This document shows positions 23,864 through 35,228 of a DNA stretch of 64,000 bases, piece after piece. The stretch is taken from assembly GCA_021234155.1 (NCBI GenBank), contig JAJEKV010000063.1, positions 1,334,947 through 1,398,946 on the forward strand. The letters run 5' to 3'. Source of the stretch: Isoetes taiwanensis (Eukaryota; Streptophyta; Lycopodiopsida; Isoetales; Isoetaceae). A program made the position numbers and the translations under genes. How positions within the stretch are numbered: position 1 is the stretch's first letter; each line of letters begins with the position of its first letter. A model generated the notes under the pieces. It was not told the origin of the DNA. It saw only the letters and a program-made list of their open reading frames with translations, and did not search any database.

Positions 23864-24889
23864 TTGAGTTTTCAAAAGAAATTAGAAGTTGATCTGGAAA
23901 CTAATCTTCTCATATGCATGACCTTTGGAAAGTGGCTCTATATCCTATCGTTATGGCAATTTTGTGGTACGATATATGGGATGACAAATATTTAATATGA
24001 TGGTATACATTCTGTCAACAGCAATGTAATGCTAATAATATTTAACAACAAAGGTGCATCAAAATATATATTGTACGCATAAGTCCACGCAGACAAGAAA
24101 AACAAAGGTAGAAAGTAGTGCAAACATTGGCACTATGATATATCAGTGCACCCGACATCTGCTATTATGAAGACACAATGTATTCAACAAAGCAATAGCA
24201 CAAGAAATACCTTGTCACTCCCCCTTGGGAACTATAATGCCAGTTCAGAACCACTCCTCTCCAACCTAGCAAGCAAAGTATATGACGATGTTAAATAGTG
24301 AATTCTTAAATCAAATCGAACAGTTAGTTGTTCTACCTAAAGTTTAGGCGGTAACCCAAACGGAAGAGAGCATCCGCCAACATGCGCATTGACAAAACCA
24401 TACCACAACTATCAGATTCTCTCTAATGTGGCACGTCCATATCACAGATTTGGGTTGGAGGGGGGGGAGGGGGCTGAAACTGATATGGAGCAAGCATGGA
24501 ATTCGCCACTGCTTTTCGTGTGTTATTTGGGCAGGCCGCCATCTAAGCTGCATGTTCTATTTTTCTTTTTGTCCTTTTTTTGGTTTGAGATTGTGCGCTA
24601 TTGACGGCCAAAGGTTTGCGCTTCCAGTATCAGGGATAAGATCAAATCTGTGTGGGGGAAATAGCACTACCGATTTAGCCAAATACCTGACTGTTCTGGC
24701 ATGGGGAGTTTATGGAGCAATATGAGTTGATTACAGAGCCTTTGAGCACATCCAATGGGCTCCCAGTTTTGCTCACTTGCATATAAATCAGGTTACTATA
24801 TATTCCTTTATCCAATATCAATTACTAAGCATATATTAGGTTATTTAAATTACTGAAGTCCTATCTGTGTAGTCTCTGTCTTGCGATAG

Positions 24890-24975
24890 AATCTTGCCAT
24901 AGAATAATTGTGCCATAGGATCTTGCCATAGGATAATTGTGCCATAGAATCTTGCCATAGAATAATTGTACACTC
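24890..24975 (+). repeat. Minisatellite, about three 29 bp units, copy 2 only
   Basis: The unit tcttgccatagaataattg followed by tgccatagga repeats about three times, with a/g variants. The corresponding point in copy 1 (about 1640-1690) has no repeat, only catagaccag..actataacaattag, while flanks match on both sides (gtagtctc and actccaaaacataaaact). Confidence 0.85.
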
Positions 24976-27378
24976 CAAAACATAAAACTTTCAAAAATAA
25001 AAGTTCCATGGAACAAATGCTTGAAAAAGATGCTGCAAAGAGATCCACAGTTGGAACGCCAACAGCTGCAACTTATGCAACTGTACATCTAAAAAATACA
25101 ATTGTACATCTAAGAAATGTCTTAAACAATCTTTAACCAAAATGAGATAAACAAAAGTACCAACGTTGGTTCCTTTGTACCAAACTTGATTGTCCTTCCA
25201 CATCAATAAGGCCATGCAACAAAGTATCATTTTCATAGCTATTGTTTTTCCCACTTGCTCTTGCATGTAATCTCTATATAAAACTTTTTCGCATGCCATC
25301 TCCTTATAAAAAATAAGAACGGATAGTTTTACCTGCTTGCAAACCTAGCTAATACTGTGAATCATGAATGAACATAGCCAGAATGGTTCTCCTTAGTTCG
25401 ATGCCTCCTTACATAACTATACATGAGTTATATATAGATGCAACTACCACTTTGAAAGAAGTAGTTCAAACAATAAATCAATCATTTATGCATACAGAGC
25501 AAGGACTGCAAAACAATTTGGCTACAGACCCAAGAAAAGGCACTCGACTCACATTGAGTGGCAACATAGAATCCTTTCATCTACTTCATAACATTTGTAG
25601 ATCCCAAGAGGTGCTTGGAATGAAGATTCACTGTCAGCAACCAAATGATAGCAAGAATGTCTGTCAACTAACACTCTAAAACCAACATGGTCCTTTTAGA
25701 ATAAGATAAATAATATTCAACTAGATAATCCCAAGGGGGGTTCACCTAATGGTCACGTAAGGACCAGGTGTGTGAACGTTTAGGGTTTTTGGGTGGGTGA
25801 GTCTCGAGTTATAAATCTTGATCGAGAAAGCCCATACTTAGGCTTTGAGCGTGAAGGGAGCAAAGGCGGGAAGGAGAGATCCGTAGGTGGTCGATTTGGG
25901 CCTACGGTATTGATGGTGGTTTGAGTTTATGGTGACTACTTGAATTTGCTTCGATATTTGCAAAGTTCTTTCGATCTGCCTGTCGAGGTTTGTATGAGGA
26001 TCGGGATGTCGGGGAAGAATTTGGCCATTTGCTTTTTGCATGTTTGCATCACTTGTTAGGATGGCAATGAGGTATTTTTCGGGATCAAGAGAACAACAGG
26101 TTGAAGAAGCTCATGACTTCTTCTTGTGAGAGACTTTCTATGCTTCTGAATCAATTGCCTTTTACGTGGGATGGGCGTCGTCTTCGTGGTGATGAGACTC
26201 CAGAAGAGGTATTTGCCGTTTCTCCTAAACCTTAGCATCCCTTGTTTGTTTGTTTTTCTTGTATGCAGGTTTTAGGCATGTCCTAATAACTTGATATTCT
26301 GTGTTTTCAGCTTGATTTGCAAGATGGAGATGAGATAGATGCCATGCTTCATCAAACTGGAGGGTCAGCATGCTAAAACTATTTTATGACATGTCAGTTG
26401 ACTACTATTATTTTTGTACCAGGATGTTTGCTTGTAGAAAACATTTAGAGCTGATATGTAGTGTGGATACTATATGTTCTGTTCCTTAACATGTAAAAGT
26501 TCTCTTAATCAGCCTATTCCTTTGTGATGTTGTCTGTATTCTTACAAACATCTGACATGTCCCAAATGTTTTTTTCTTCCTTTTGTGTGCATGTGATTGG
26601 CTTGGTTTTAAGAGTGAGCTTGTCAATTGCTGAAGGTCTTTTGCTACATAGAATAGGATGCTGTTTTTCTCCATGTTTGTTTGGGTTTACATATTGCTCC
26701 TCTGTGATTGTTTGATGAGTCATATGCTGCAAACTTGGTAGTTCTAGTGGCGACACCTTCAGAAGTACGGGTATTTCCAAATCAAACTGGCCGTTATGCT
26801 TTAATTTGTAAGCCCTCGATACTAAATATTATCTGAGCCACCTTGCTTTGCGTAGCTTCAATCTTGTTATAATTTCAATCCGTTGAGAGAATTCTGTTAT
26901 GCTGCCTGTCATTGGAAAAATTATTGATCTTGGCTGCTTACCTATTTGATATTGCTGAATCTAAACCTTTTAATCTACATGTTCAGCATTGCTGCTGATT
27001 GATAGTCTTTGTTTTGGGCAGTATGTGTGTTAGTATTGGTTGGTCAAGATGTTAATAGCATCATTGTTGTAGATTTTATTTGCATGCCAGAGTGGTCCAT
27101 GAATGTAGGAGGATCTTTCTGCCGTCTTTGGTTCATAAGCATGCCACATACAACCTCAAGATGTTGTGCAGCTAATTCTGCACAATGGGAAACCAGCGTA
27201 CATAAATTGTCAAAGAAGGTATGTCTTATCAAAGAAGATATGTCAATATGCTGCTGTGAGCCAGATGCAAGAAGTTTACTTGCAACAAATAGATGTTCAT
27301 CATTTGTCCTCTCTTTGTTTGTGTTTACTTTGTGCATTTATCAAAGATTTGCATCAGGGTTTTGATGATCTGCATCAG

Positions 27379-28106
27379 ATTTACAATTCTACAAGATACC
27401 TTTGCGGCACTTGAGGGAGCTTGTGGAGAGGGTAAGATCAGTACATATGGTACAGCCACGTGGAATGGTTTCTGCATGCCACCTCAATCTAAAGGGCATC
27501 TTTCCCTAGAAAGACTTGTACAAGCTGCTCAGAAGGCAGGTAAGTAAGACGATGTTATGTGATGACTTTTATGTTGGGTATGTTGAGCATATTTTTAAAT
27601 TGCTTTGTGCTTGTAGGAGGGGAGAACCACCATTTCAAGGTTATACAACTTCCTTTCAACTTAAGCCTGCAAGAGGCTTCTGTGAAGCCAACACAGGTTG
27701 TGAAAGATAGGCCTATGACACTGCTAGATGCTGCAAAAGAGCTTGGGATCTCGGTGGTAGCATCAGCATCTTTAATGCAGGTATGACATCGTTAGTTGTT
27801 ATCTGCATTCTATGATGTTGGACTATGCTTCATACCCTTTTACAGTCAAGGCCTTGATTATTCTCAGATTAGTTAGTTGCTTTGTGCAATCCCTGATGTG
27901 AAATTATTATTTATACTGTTTTACAGGCAAAGCTTTGCAAGGGCCTGCCGCATAGTGTCAAGATGCAGCACCTTACAGATGCACAAGCTGCGTTGCAATT
28001 TGTACGTACCACGCCCAACATTGTGACAGCCTTAGCTGGCATACGTAATGTTGCACATGTTGAAGAAAATGCTGACGATATTGCTATCCCCTCTCTTCCT
28101 CGTTGA
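27379..28106 (+). CDS. Aldo/keto reductase family protein, C-terminal exons
   Basis: Three exons join in frame. Exon 1 (about 27379-27539) encodes DTFAALEGACGEGKI, then YGTATWNGF and LSLERLVQAAQKAG, ending at a GTAAGT donor. Exon 2 (27617-27780) encodes GGENHHFKVIQLPFNLSLQEA, then LLDAAKELGISVVASASLMQ. Exon 3 (27927-28106) encodes LTDAQAALQFVRTTPNIVTAL and HVEENADD, then stops at TGA. Introns are 77 and 146 bp with GT/AG ends. The ATWNGF, QLPFNL, VVASASL and ALQFVR..P.I.TAL..HVEEN blocks belong to NAD(P)H-dependent aldo/keto reductases. The catalytic Asp/Tyr/Lys half should lie upstream, but its exons are not clear; a YLH-like segment near 27075 may carry the catalytic His. The gene may be partial. 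The enzyme would reduce carbonyl compounds; its substrate cannot be told. Confidence 0.75.
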
Positions 28107-28148
28107 AATTATACCACCAATGTTCATTACTGGTAAACATGTTCCTTT

Positions 28149-28650
28149 TATGGCAATTTGTATTTCATGGATGAGGTCTTGGAGGAAGAGTATAGCAGAG
28201 AAGCCATTGGTGATTGCAACTGAAAGTGCTGAATGTTAACACTTTTGTCCAATGTAATAGAGATAATTTCGTTTCAAGTGAACAAAGGATTAAAGTATTC
28301 CCAGGCATGCAATTATTACTCGTCTGACTTATGAAATGACTATGGCAATTTGTATTTCATGGATGAGGTCTTGGAGGAAGAGTATAGCAGAAAAGCCATT
28401 GTTGATTGCAACTGAAAGTAGTGAATGTTAACACTTTTATCCAATGTAATAGAGATAATTTCGTTTAAATTGAACAACAGATTAAAGTATTCCCAGGCAT
28501 GCAATTAATACTCATCTGATTTATGAAATGATTGTTCCTTTTATGGCAATTTGTATTTCATGGATGAGGTCTTGGAGGAAGAGTATAGCAGAGAAGCCAT
28601 TGTTGATTGCAACTGAAAGCGCTGAATCTTAAATACTTTTATCCAATGTG
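28149..28650 (+). repeat. Triplicated ~195 bp unit 3' of the aldo/keto reductase
   Basis: Copies start with tatggcaatttgtatttcat at 28149, 28341 and 28542 (spacings 192 and 201 bp; third copy incomplete). Each holds gaggtcttggaggaagagta, agaagccatt and ccaatgtaatagagataatt. It starts about 40 bp past the stop codon, so it would fall in the 3' UTR or just beyond. Confidence 0.9.
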
Positions 28651-29732
28651 GTAGAGATCGATTAGTTATCAGGGGCCCCTGCACAAGAGATCAATGTTTT
28701 CCTTCGAAGGCCCCTGACCTAGGCATTTGATTTGCAATGATTTTTTGTAACAAGAGGCAAGGTATTCTACAAATTCTGTTATTTGCTTCTATGTGTAGAT
28801 CCTCTTAGAGCAACATGTTTTAAAAGATATCCACGGGCAAACTTGCTTTGATTACTATGTTATACGTCATTCATGGCAAAATCTCTCATACTCTCTGTAC
28901 AATGCTTGAAGAAGTTCCTGATGAAGTTCTCTGCAAAAGAGAGCTGCAAATGTGCTTAGACTTTGCTTGACAAGACTATGAGAGAAGGGCATAAATGTTG
29001 GTTGTGAACTTCTTACATTGGGCCGGTGTGGTCTCTCCATGTTTCTTATTGCATTGTCGCATGTTGACATTGCATTTTACGGTGCCAATATGTCATAAGC
29101 AAGCGAGGGTTTAGGGATTTTTGTATTGTCTAGTTATACTATATCTTGTTATATTCATTCTTGAGATTACGTGGGATTCTTGCGAGGCTCTTCCAATATT
29201 GCAATGCGGTCGGCCTACCAAATAGTTAAGTTTTTATGTTTGAAAGGTCCCAAACATAGGGATAGCTTTAGAATCTAGTTTTTAAAACAAAGAAATAGCT
29301 GGAATCAATTTTTGTGGACAACTTAATCTTAGTGTATTAAAAATGAAATTCATGAAAGGTTAACATTTACCTCAAGCAATAGAAATAACCCTTGAGGAGG
29401 CCGGAGGTTGGACTTCAAGCTGGTTCATATCATAGTGAAAATCGTGATGTAAACAATAACAAGAATAAACCATCTCCCACAAAGTTGCTGGCATGACAAA
29501 AGGTACAAAGTCGGAAAGGGATTATATAATTTGGCACAATCAATCGTAAATCTACGGATAGGGGCTATATTGTATGTTAGTTCGAAAAACCGTATGGTAT
29601 GGGTTTTACTCCAAAAAGCCGTATACAGGGGTTTTTCTATGACCCCTCGATCGCAGATGCCATCTGTCCATATATAGAGGTGCACCCCCCGGGGATAATC
29701 CAGTAGCAACAAAGCTGCCAAGCTTGAGAAAG

Positions 29733-30263
29733 AATCGCATTGATCCGAGACATCGGATCGCCATTCTAGAATGGGACGAGCATGCATGTCATGCATGCAT
29801 GCGGGCGGCGCATGCCCGTTTTGGTTGGGAGTTCGCTATTTCGGTGGCGTTTACGCATCCCACGTCTCGCCGGCTTCCTCTTCTCTCGGTGATTACCTTA
29901 TTCTCTTTGAATTGTTTCGAGGCGGGGAGGGCTTCTTCACTGGTTTAGCCAATTTGGCATATCTTTCATGCTATCCTTCCCGGCCTTTGGCCTCGTCACG
30001 TGACCGCCGTCCTCGATCCCTGGTTTGTAAGGAAGTTTCTGCGGTAGTCGGGCGGTTTGTTGGTTTCTTGCGAGTCCCATTCTAGAATCGCATCGATCAA
30101 GGACATCGGATCGCCATTCTAGAATGGGGACGAGCATGCATGTCATGCATGCATGCGCAGGCGGCGCATGCGTTTTGGTTGGGAGTTCGCTATTTGGTGG
30201 CGTTTACGCATCCACGTCTCATCGGGCTTCCTCTTCTCTCGGCGGTACCTTATTCTCTTTGAA
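29733..30263 (+). repeat. Direct repeat, ~180 bp units 353 bp apart
   Basis: Unit A (29733-29913) and unit A' (30086-30263) share gacatcggatcgccattcta, gcatgtcatgcatgcatgcg, gttgggagttcgctattt and cggcttcctcttctctcgg. The spacer 29914-30085 ends with ggtttcttgcgagtcccatt, which returns at 30727-30748, so a third boundary copy closes the array. Within 30264-30717 is a small tandem copy of ttttccacccatttgggtg. The repeat is GC-richer than its surroundings. Confidence 0.85.
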
Positions 30264-30484
30264 CCCACCCTCCCCCTTCTTTGTTTTATTATATTTTGTA
30301 CAAGTTACATTTTATCATATTTTTCCACCCATTTGGGTGATGCTTTTCCACCCATTTGGGTGATGCTATTCTGGTATGTTTTCTCGTTTGTTGTGTTGGT
30401 GATGTGCAGGTACAGGTTGGCGAGCGGCATCTGTTTCGGCTTCTCCATGCGGGGGTTTTTGGGAGCGATTCTATGCCTTACGTT

Positions 30485-30565
30485 TGCCGAAGGCTTATCA
30501 CTAGGGTTTTTCCTCGAAAACCCGAAAGGGCGGGGTTTTTTAATCCCGGTGATAAGCTTTCGGCA
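30485..30565 (+). repeat. Inverted repeat with two inner hairpins
   Basis: The outer arms are 30485-30501 and 30549-30565: 17 bp, tgccgaaggcttatcac against its complement, with one mismatch. Inside are a 7 bp hairpin GGGTTTT/AAAACCC (30504-30510 with 30517-30523) and a 4 bp hairpin CGGG/CCCG (30531-30534 with 30545-30548), so the whole can fold as a three-way junction. An ORF also spans it, so a coding role cannot be excluded. Confidence 0.6.
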
Positions 30566-30984
30566 GGTACATCAGCCACTCATCTATTAGCATTGTATTT
30601 TTTTGGGGTCCAAATGATATAATTGGATTTTCCCTTTATTTTTTGTGGGTAGTTCGCATGTGTGCGGCTACCCACTGTCCACCATTGTAGAAAATCTGCT
30701 GAGATGAATGAGAAGCCGCGGTTTGTTGGTTTCTTGCGAGTCCCATTCTAGAAACTTAGTCTTTCTTTCCTGCTTTTCGAGATATGTGGGGAGGCAGAAT
30801 GATAGAAGGCATCAGATTTTTAAAGTGAAAAATTTCTTCACAGCAAAAAATGGAACAAAAAAATATAAGGCTTTGTAGCCATATTTCCAGATATTACTTC
30901 TTACAAACATATAGATAAAGTAATTTCTATATAGATAGAAACAATGCAAGTGAATTTACCAAACTGCCGCTACTTTCCTATAAT

Positions 30985-31506
30985 ATGTTTCTTGATCCAG
31001 AGGACATGCAAAGCAATTCTAATACAATTCCGTGGCTTAGCATTCACTCGGGTGACTCTTCTCAACCAAATGTTTTAGCAAAAATGAGAGAAAATCTGGA
31101 ATTGCAAGTTATACGAAAGTATTACAAAGTCTATATCTTCTTCCATGCAGGGGGGGAGGGGGGAGGGGGGGAGGGGCAATCCGAACCTCCTAAAACAGCT
31201 GTAAGAGAAGACCACAATTACAACTTCCTAAAGAAACTCCAGCTACGGCTTCGTAGTGCCGTGCAGGAGTTGAAGAGCAGACTATCCAGAAATTTGACTG
31301 CAAACATAATGCAAGACATAATTCAAAATTCCCTTCAAGATGAATATAATTTCGTTCATTATATCAAAAATTTGCCATTACAACTGCAAAATTTATGCCC
31401 ACAACTAATCAAACCATTAAAAGGCACCATCTGCTACTTATGTAAAAAAAACAAGGTGCTGCGCACGGAGGGTTGCCCTCCATGCCCGGAGAGTGAAGTG
31501 GCTTAA
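30985..31506 (+). CDS. Hypothetical ORF, 173 codons
   Basis: An uninterrupted frame with no known domain. It contains a polar start with DPEDMQSNSN, a Gly-rich stretch made by a long G run (about 31150-31177), then a Leu/Gln-rich helical part including FLKKLQLRLRSAVQELKSRL. The region is AT-rich apart from the G run, and no intron borders or homology support it. It could be a gene fragment or chance. Confidence 0.25.
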   Translation: MFLDPEDMQSNSNTIPWLSIHSGDSSQPNVLAKMRENLELQVIRKYYKVYIFFHAGGEGGGGEGQSEPPKTAVREDHNYNFLKKLQLRLRSAVQELKSRLSRNLTANIMQDIIQNSLQDEYNFVHYIKNLPLQLQNLCPQLIKPLKGTICYLCKKNKVLRTEGCPPCPESEVA

Positions 31507-31828
31507 GTTATAGTTGTAGACAATAGAGTATTTGAATCGAAATTGCTATTTTAAAACATTGACATTTTGTGAAGGTGATGGTACGCATTTGCATTACTAA
31601 GTTCTTCTTAGGTGTTGAGGTCTTGTTGGAAATAAGACAATTACAGCAAAGCTTGAGGAAACCTGTAGGTTTGGTAAAACCATCCTCATATTGCTCGTTC
31701 CCACTTAATAGAGAAGGCGATTACCCATACTCCATATCATCCAACGAAATTTGTCCTGCACATTGTTATCTACCTGCAAACATTAGATTTAGAGGTATGC
31801 TCAGAGTAAATAATAACTAGAACCTTGT

Positions 31829-32110
31829 TTACTCTTCAATCAACATTTGTACAACATATGATGCGAGCATACATTGCAAAATAACCTCCAGCAATTCAAA
31901 GCATGCTGCTAATTTACCACCAGAACTACCACCCTTTGGTAAAATTTCCATTAGTAGTTCAAAGTCATGGTCTGACCAGGCGCACATTGCTGCAGCATCC
32001 ACTTTCTCGGCATCTTCCTTCATATTGCTAATCCTTGCATCTTCAGCCATCTTATCTATACTGGTGGTTGTGTCATCCTTGGAATATATCATTGTAAGAA
32101 TGTCCTCCAA
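31829..32110 (-). CDS. Hypothetical ORF, 93 codons
   Basis: This small acidic reading frame contains DDTTTSIDKMAEDARI, then AMCAWSDHDFELLMEILPK and a Leu-rich tail. It is not recognised. Its composition is protein-like, but it lies in a repeat-rich stretch with no supporting splice sites. It may be one exon of a lost gene. Confidence 0.25.
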   Translation of the reverse strand: MEDILTMIYSKDDTTTSIDKMAEDARISNMKEDAEKVDAAAMCAWSDHDFELLMEILPKGGSSGGKLAACFELLEVILQCMLASYVVQMLIEE

Positions 32111-32223
32111 ATAATAAACTTGAACAGGAAATGTAAACCCGGAACTTGGATAATGGGGCAGTTACCAAAGTAGGCAAAAAAAATTGCTGCATTTAGCGTG
32201 GCACTCACCCAGCGACCATGCCT

Positions 32224-32540
32224 TATCGGACTCTCTAGTGTAAAGGGAGAGTCTGATTATTAAGTTATCACTCCTAGGAGTGATAACTCGTTATCAGTAC
32301 TAGGAGATAATTAGTTATCAGCCTGATAAGGTGGTTATCGGTCTTTGCCTCGGTTGATAACAAAAAATGCGTGGCCTCGGTTGTACGTCCTCGGCCAGAT
32401 ATTTGCACGTAAGGCCTCGGCCCAGCCTTCGGCCCTAGCGGGCCTCGGCCTTACGTGCAAATATCTCGCCTCGTACGTACAGCCTCAGGTCACGCATTTT
32501 CGGTTATCAGCCTCGACCAGAGCGATAACCTTACCTTATG
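32224..32540 (+). repeat. Fold-back (MITE-like) element cluster
   Basis: Three nested structures lie here. First, a hairpin with gactctc/gagagtc arms (32229-32253). Second, a perfect 26 bp palindrome centred on cctagg (32263-32288). Third, a long inverted repeat from about 32332 to 32530: the arms carry ggttatcg, gataac, aaaatgcgtg, ttgtacgt and agatatttgcacgtaaggcc, followed in complement by ggccttacgtgcaaatatct. The centre is rich in cctcggcc words. The long arms suggest a non-autonomous fold-back transposon; no target duplication could be fixed. Confidence 0.8.
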
Positions 32541-32560
32541 GGTTTTCATTTTAAGTTCTT

Positions 32561-33321
32561 GAGGATTAGTGCTGTAGGTTATGTGGTTGAGCTTAAAACT
32601 TATTAGAGAAAACCTTCACCAAGGGCACACGGATAGTGTTACCCAGATTGTGGGCAGGCCTCGAATTTAGATTTTGCACTAACCAGCAAAAATGCCGCCC
32701 TTTATTTATGCTTACCGGATTTTTGAGAAAAATACCTCTAATTTGCCGGATTTAACACTATTTTTATAAAATTTCTACCGGAAATTTGCCTGCATCTACT
32801 TTAGCAAATCGGATATTTCCAACTTTAATCGGATATTCTGGGGAGGAACCCCCCTAATTTCGACCCTTGATTGTGGGATGATTTTTTATGGCATCCTCCG
32901 GGATCTGGGAACCAAGGGGGTATTTCCACAGCCGACATTCCGTGTCAGAAGCTCGGTTAAATTCCCAATCTAGCAGAAGATTTCTAGTCACTCAAGTTGG
33001 TAAGTTTAAACTGTGGAAAATTGTCTAGTCAGTCAGGTTTTGATAATTGTTGGAAATTACCTCGATGGGAAGGAAGGACCGCGCGTTGAATTTAGGATCT
33101 AAAGACCCAAAATGTCTGTCCAGATCCGTAGCAAAATGGACCTGCGTGGTTGGCATTTCATAGAAAAAAAACTCTGTAGCAGCAGAATCCCTATGCCGCA
33201 GCTGCCGGAGCTAAGCTTAGCATTGTCAAACTTCACAGGGGGCGCCGGATCCGGCATCTTAAATCGACCCCGTTGACATATTTGGGCCCTTTTTTCTGTT
33301 CAATATGCCCAGCTTCTGATT
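32561..33321. other. Intergenic, upstream of the transporter gene
   Basis: No ORF or repeat was recognised. This should hold the promoter of the transporter at 33322. A tttttataaaat at about 32761-32772 is TATA-like but more than 500 bp from the start codon, so its role is doubtful. Confidence 0.4.
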
Positions 33322-35228
33322 ATGGAGGACACAAACGCGCCTTCTCCAATTGCCGGAAGTAAGCATGTCCGGTTTTCTGTAGCTTTTGAAGCTGACCATG
33401 GATTGAAACAGAGTGCCAAATATGAGCTCTTATCTAAGAGTTTTTCGCATAATAGCTCCCGTACAAACAGCAGATTAAACCCGTATGTGCTTGGCTGCAC
33501 TTTGTTGGCCTCCTTAAACTCCATTTTGCTTGGATATGGTAATTTTCTTCTTCTTTAACTTGTGCTGTATATGCTATGCTTCTAAACTTCTTCTCTGGCA
33601 ATTCGATTAGACACTTTAGTTTGCAACTTGCTTCCAAAATTTCTGGATCTGTAGACTAATAGCATTCCGAAATATTCTAACCAAATTTGCTGAATGATAC
33701 AGATATTGGAATAATGAGTGGAGCAGTGCTCTTTATAAAAGAGGATATGAAATTAACAGAGGGGCAAGAAGAAATCTTAGTTGGATCGTTGAATCTGGTA
33801 TCTTTATTTGGGGGATTAATATCAGGAAGAATTTCCGTTCTGGTGGGGCGAAAAAAAACCAAGGCAATAGCATCAGTAATCTTTCTTCTGGGAGCAGCGG
33901 TAATGGGGCTAGCCCCTTCATTTTCCATGCTTATGTTCGGCAGGCTCTTGGCGGGAATAGGGGTAGGGTTTGCCCTAATGATAGCACCGGTTTACACAGC
34001 AGAGTTATCCCCAACAGAGAGCCGAGGAGCTCTGGTTTCTTTGCCAGAAATATTCATAAACGTTGGCATACTTCTAGGTTATGTGGTAAGTTACTTGCTT
34101 GCTGGATATCCTACTGGTTTAGCTTGGAGGTTAATGTTAGGGCTTGGTGCAGTTCCGGCAATAGTTCTTGCTTGTGGGGTTCTTGTCATGCCAGAGTCTC
34201 CTAGATGGCGTGTGATGCAGGGAAAAATAGATGAAGCTAAAGCTGTGCTTTCTAAAACATCTAGTAGCATTGAAGAAGCAGCTGCTAGATTATCTGCAAT
34301 TGAATTTGCTGCTGGCCTTTCTGAAACAAGTTTAGATTCAGGATATGTTGTTCCAGCAAAAAACAGCCATGGCGAGGGGGTTTGGAAAGAACTTCTTTGC
34401 CCTACTGCACCAGTCCGAAGAATGCTTGTTGTTGCATTAGGTATACAGTTTTTCCAGCAAGCTTCTGGGATTGATGCACTAGTTTATTACAGTCCTGCAG
34501 TTTATAAAGAAGCAGGAATCAGATCTAAAGCAGGGCTTTTAGGTACAACTGCAGTAATGGGTCTTACTAAAACACTCTTCATATTGGTAGCTATTGGATT
34601 TCTAGATCGAATTGGACGCCGTCCTCTGCTTCTTCTTAGTAGCATTGGAATGACAATATCACTTGGAATTCTGGCATTTGGGTTTATGTTTTTAGATGTA
34701 AGATCTATCCCAGATGATGATCGTGTTTCAAGCGTGGCTAAACAAGGTCCTATAGGTGCCATAGTTCAGTCTATGGCGTTTTTTTCAGTGGGATTTGGAC
34801 CTGTTTGTTGGGTTCTAACATCTGAGATTTTTCCTTTGCGTTTGAGAGCTCAGTCTATGAGCTTAGGTATTGTTGTAAACAGAGTTGTAAGTGGAACTGT
34901 GGCCCTCACTTTTCTTAGCATTTCAGATGCCATTACTCCTGCAGGGGGTTTCTTCTTGTTTTCTTGTGTTGCTGCAGCTTCTGTGTTCTTTGTTTACTTC
35001 CTTGTTCCTGAGACCAAGGGAAGATCTCTGGAAGATATCTCTAGATTTTTTGGTTGGGATGATCCATCCTCATTGGAAAAGACAGAAATGACAGAAGTAT
35101 TTCAACCTGTCGAAACTAGAGATCATGAATTTGTTGATGGTGAATGTGAGGTACATGAGGAAGCAGGCATCTCATCTAAAGAAAGCTTGCTTGATAAAGT
35201 CAGACTTATTAGCAGAGTAACATCCTAG
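33322..35228 (+). CDS. Polyol/monosaccharide (H+) symporter, major facilitator family
   Basis: Two exons, 33322-33538 and 33703-35228, are split by a 164 bp GT/AG intron inside the conserved GYDIGIMSGA motif and join in frame to a 580-residue protein. It is a twelve-helix plasma-membrane or vacuolar sugar transporter. Visible signatures are GYDIGIMSGAVLFI (helix 1), GRKKT, RLLAGIGVGFALMIAPVYTA then E.SP..SRG, PESPRW, QFFQQASGIDALVYYSP (helix 7), GRRPLLLLSS, and PETKGRSLEDI at the end of helix 12. These place it in the plant polyol transporter (PLT/PMT) branch. The ATG at 33322 is the first in frame. The N-terminal tail before helix 1 is about 55 residues, Ser-rich, and longer than I expect for this family; the C-terminal tail of about 65 residues is acidic. 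No frameshift or stop is present. It converges with the minus-strand gene ending at 36677. Confidence 0.93.

Larger units (their letters stand above)
23233..29690 (+). repeat. Segmental duplication, copy 2
   Basis: This is the direct repeat of 1-6579, starting at aaattagtaac and ending at gtgcacccccc. It is the better preserved copy: the aldo/keto reductase exons join cleanly here. It has a minisatellite at 24890-24975 that copy 1 lacks. The aligned copies differ by many 1-3 bp indels, with CTG/CAG in copy 2 often standing against CG/CCG in copy 1. Confidence 0.9.

Noticed and set aside
1..29690. The two 6.5 kb copies as LTRs of one giant retrotransposon
   Set aside because: They contain exons of a cellular enzyme gene, lack TG..CA ends and target duplications at the visible end, and the DNA between holds a Helitron and unrelated fragments instead of one gag-pol.
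31150..31180. G-run as a quadruplex regulatory element
   Set aside because: A single run of G with A interruptions inside an unsupported ORF; no second copy or promoter context to support a function.
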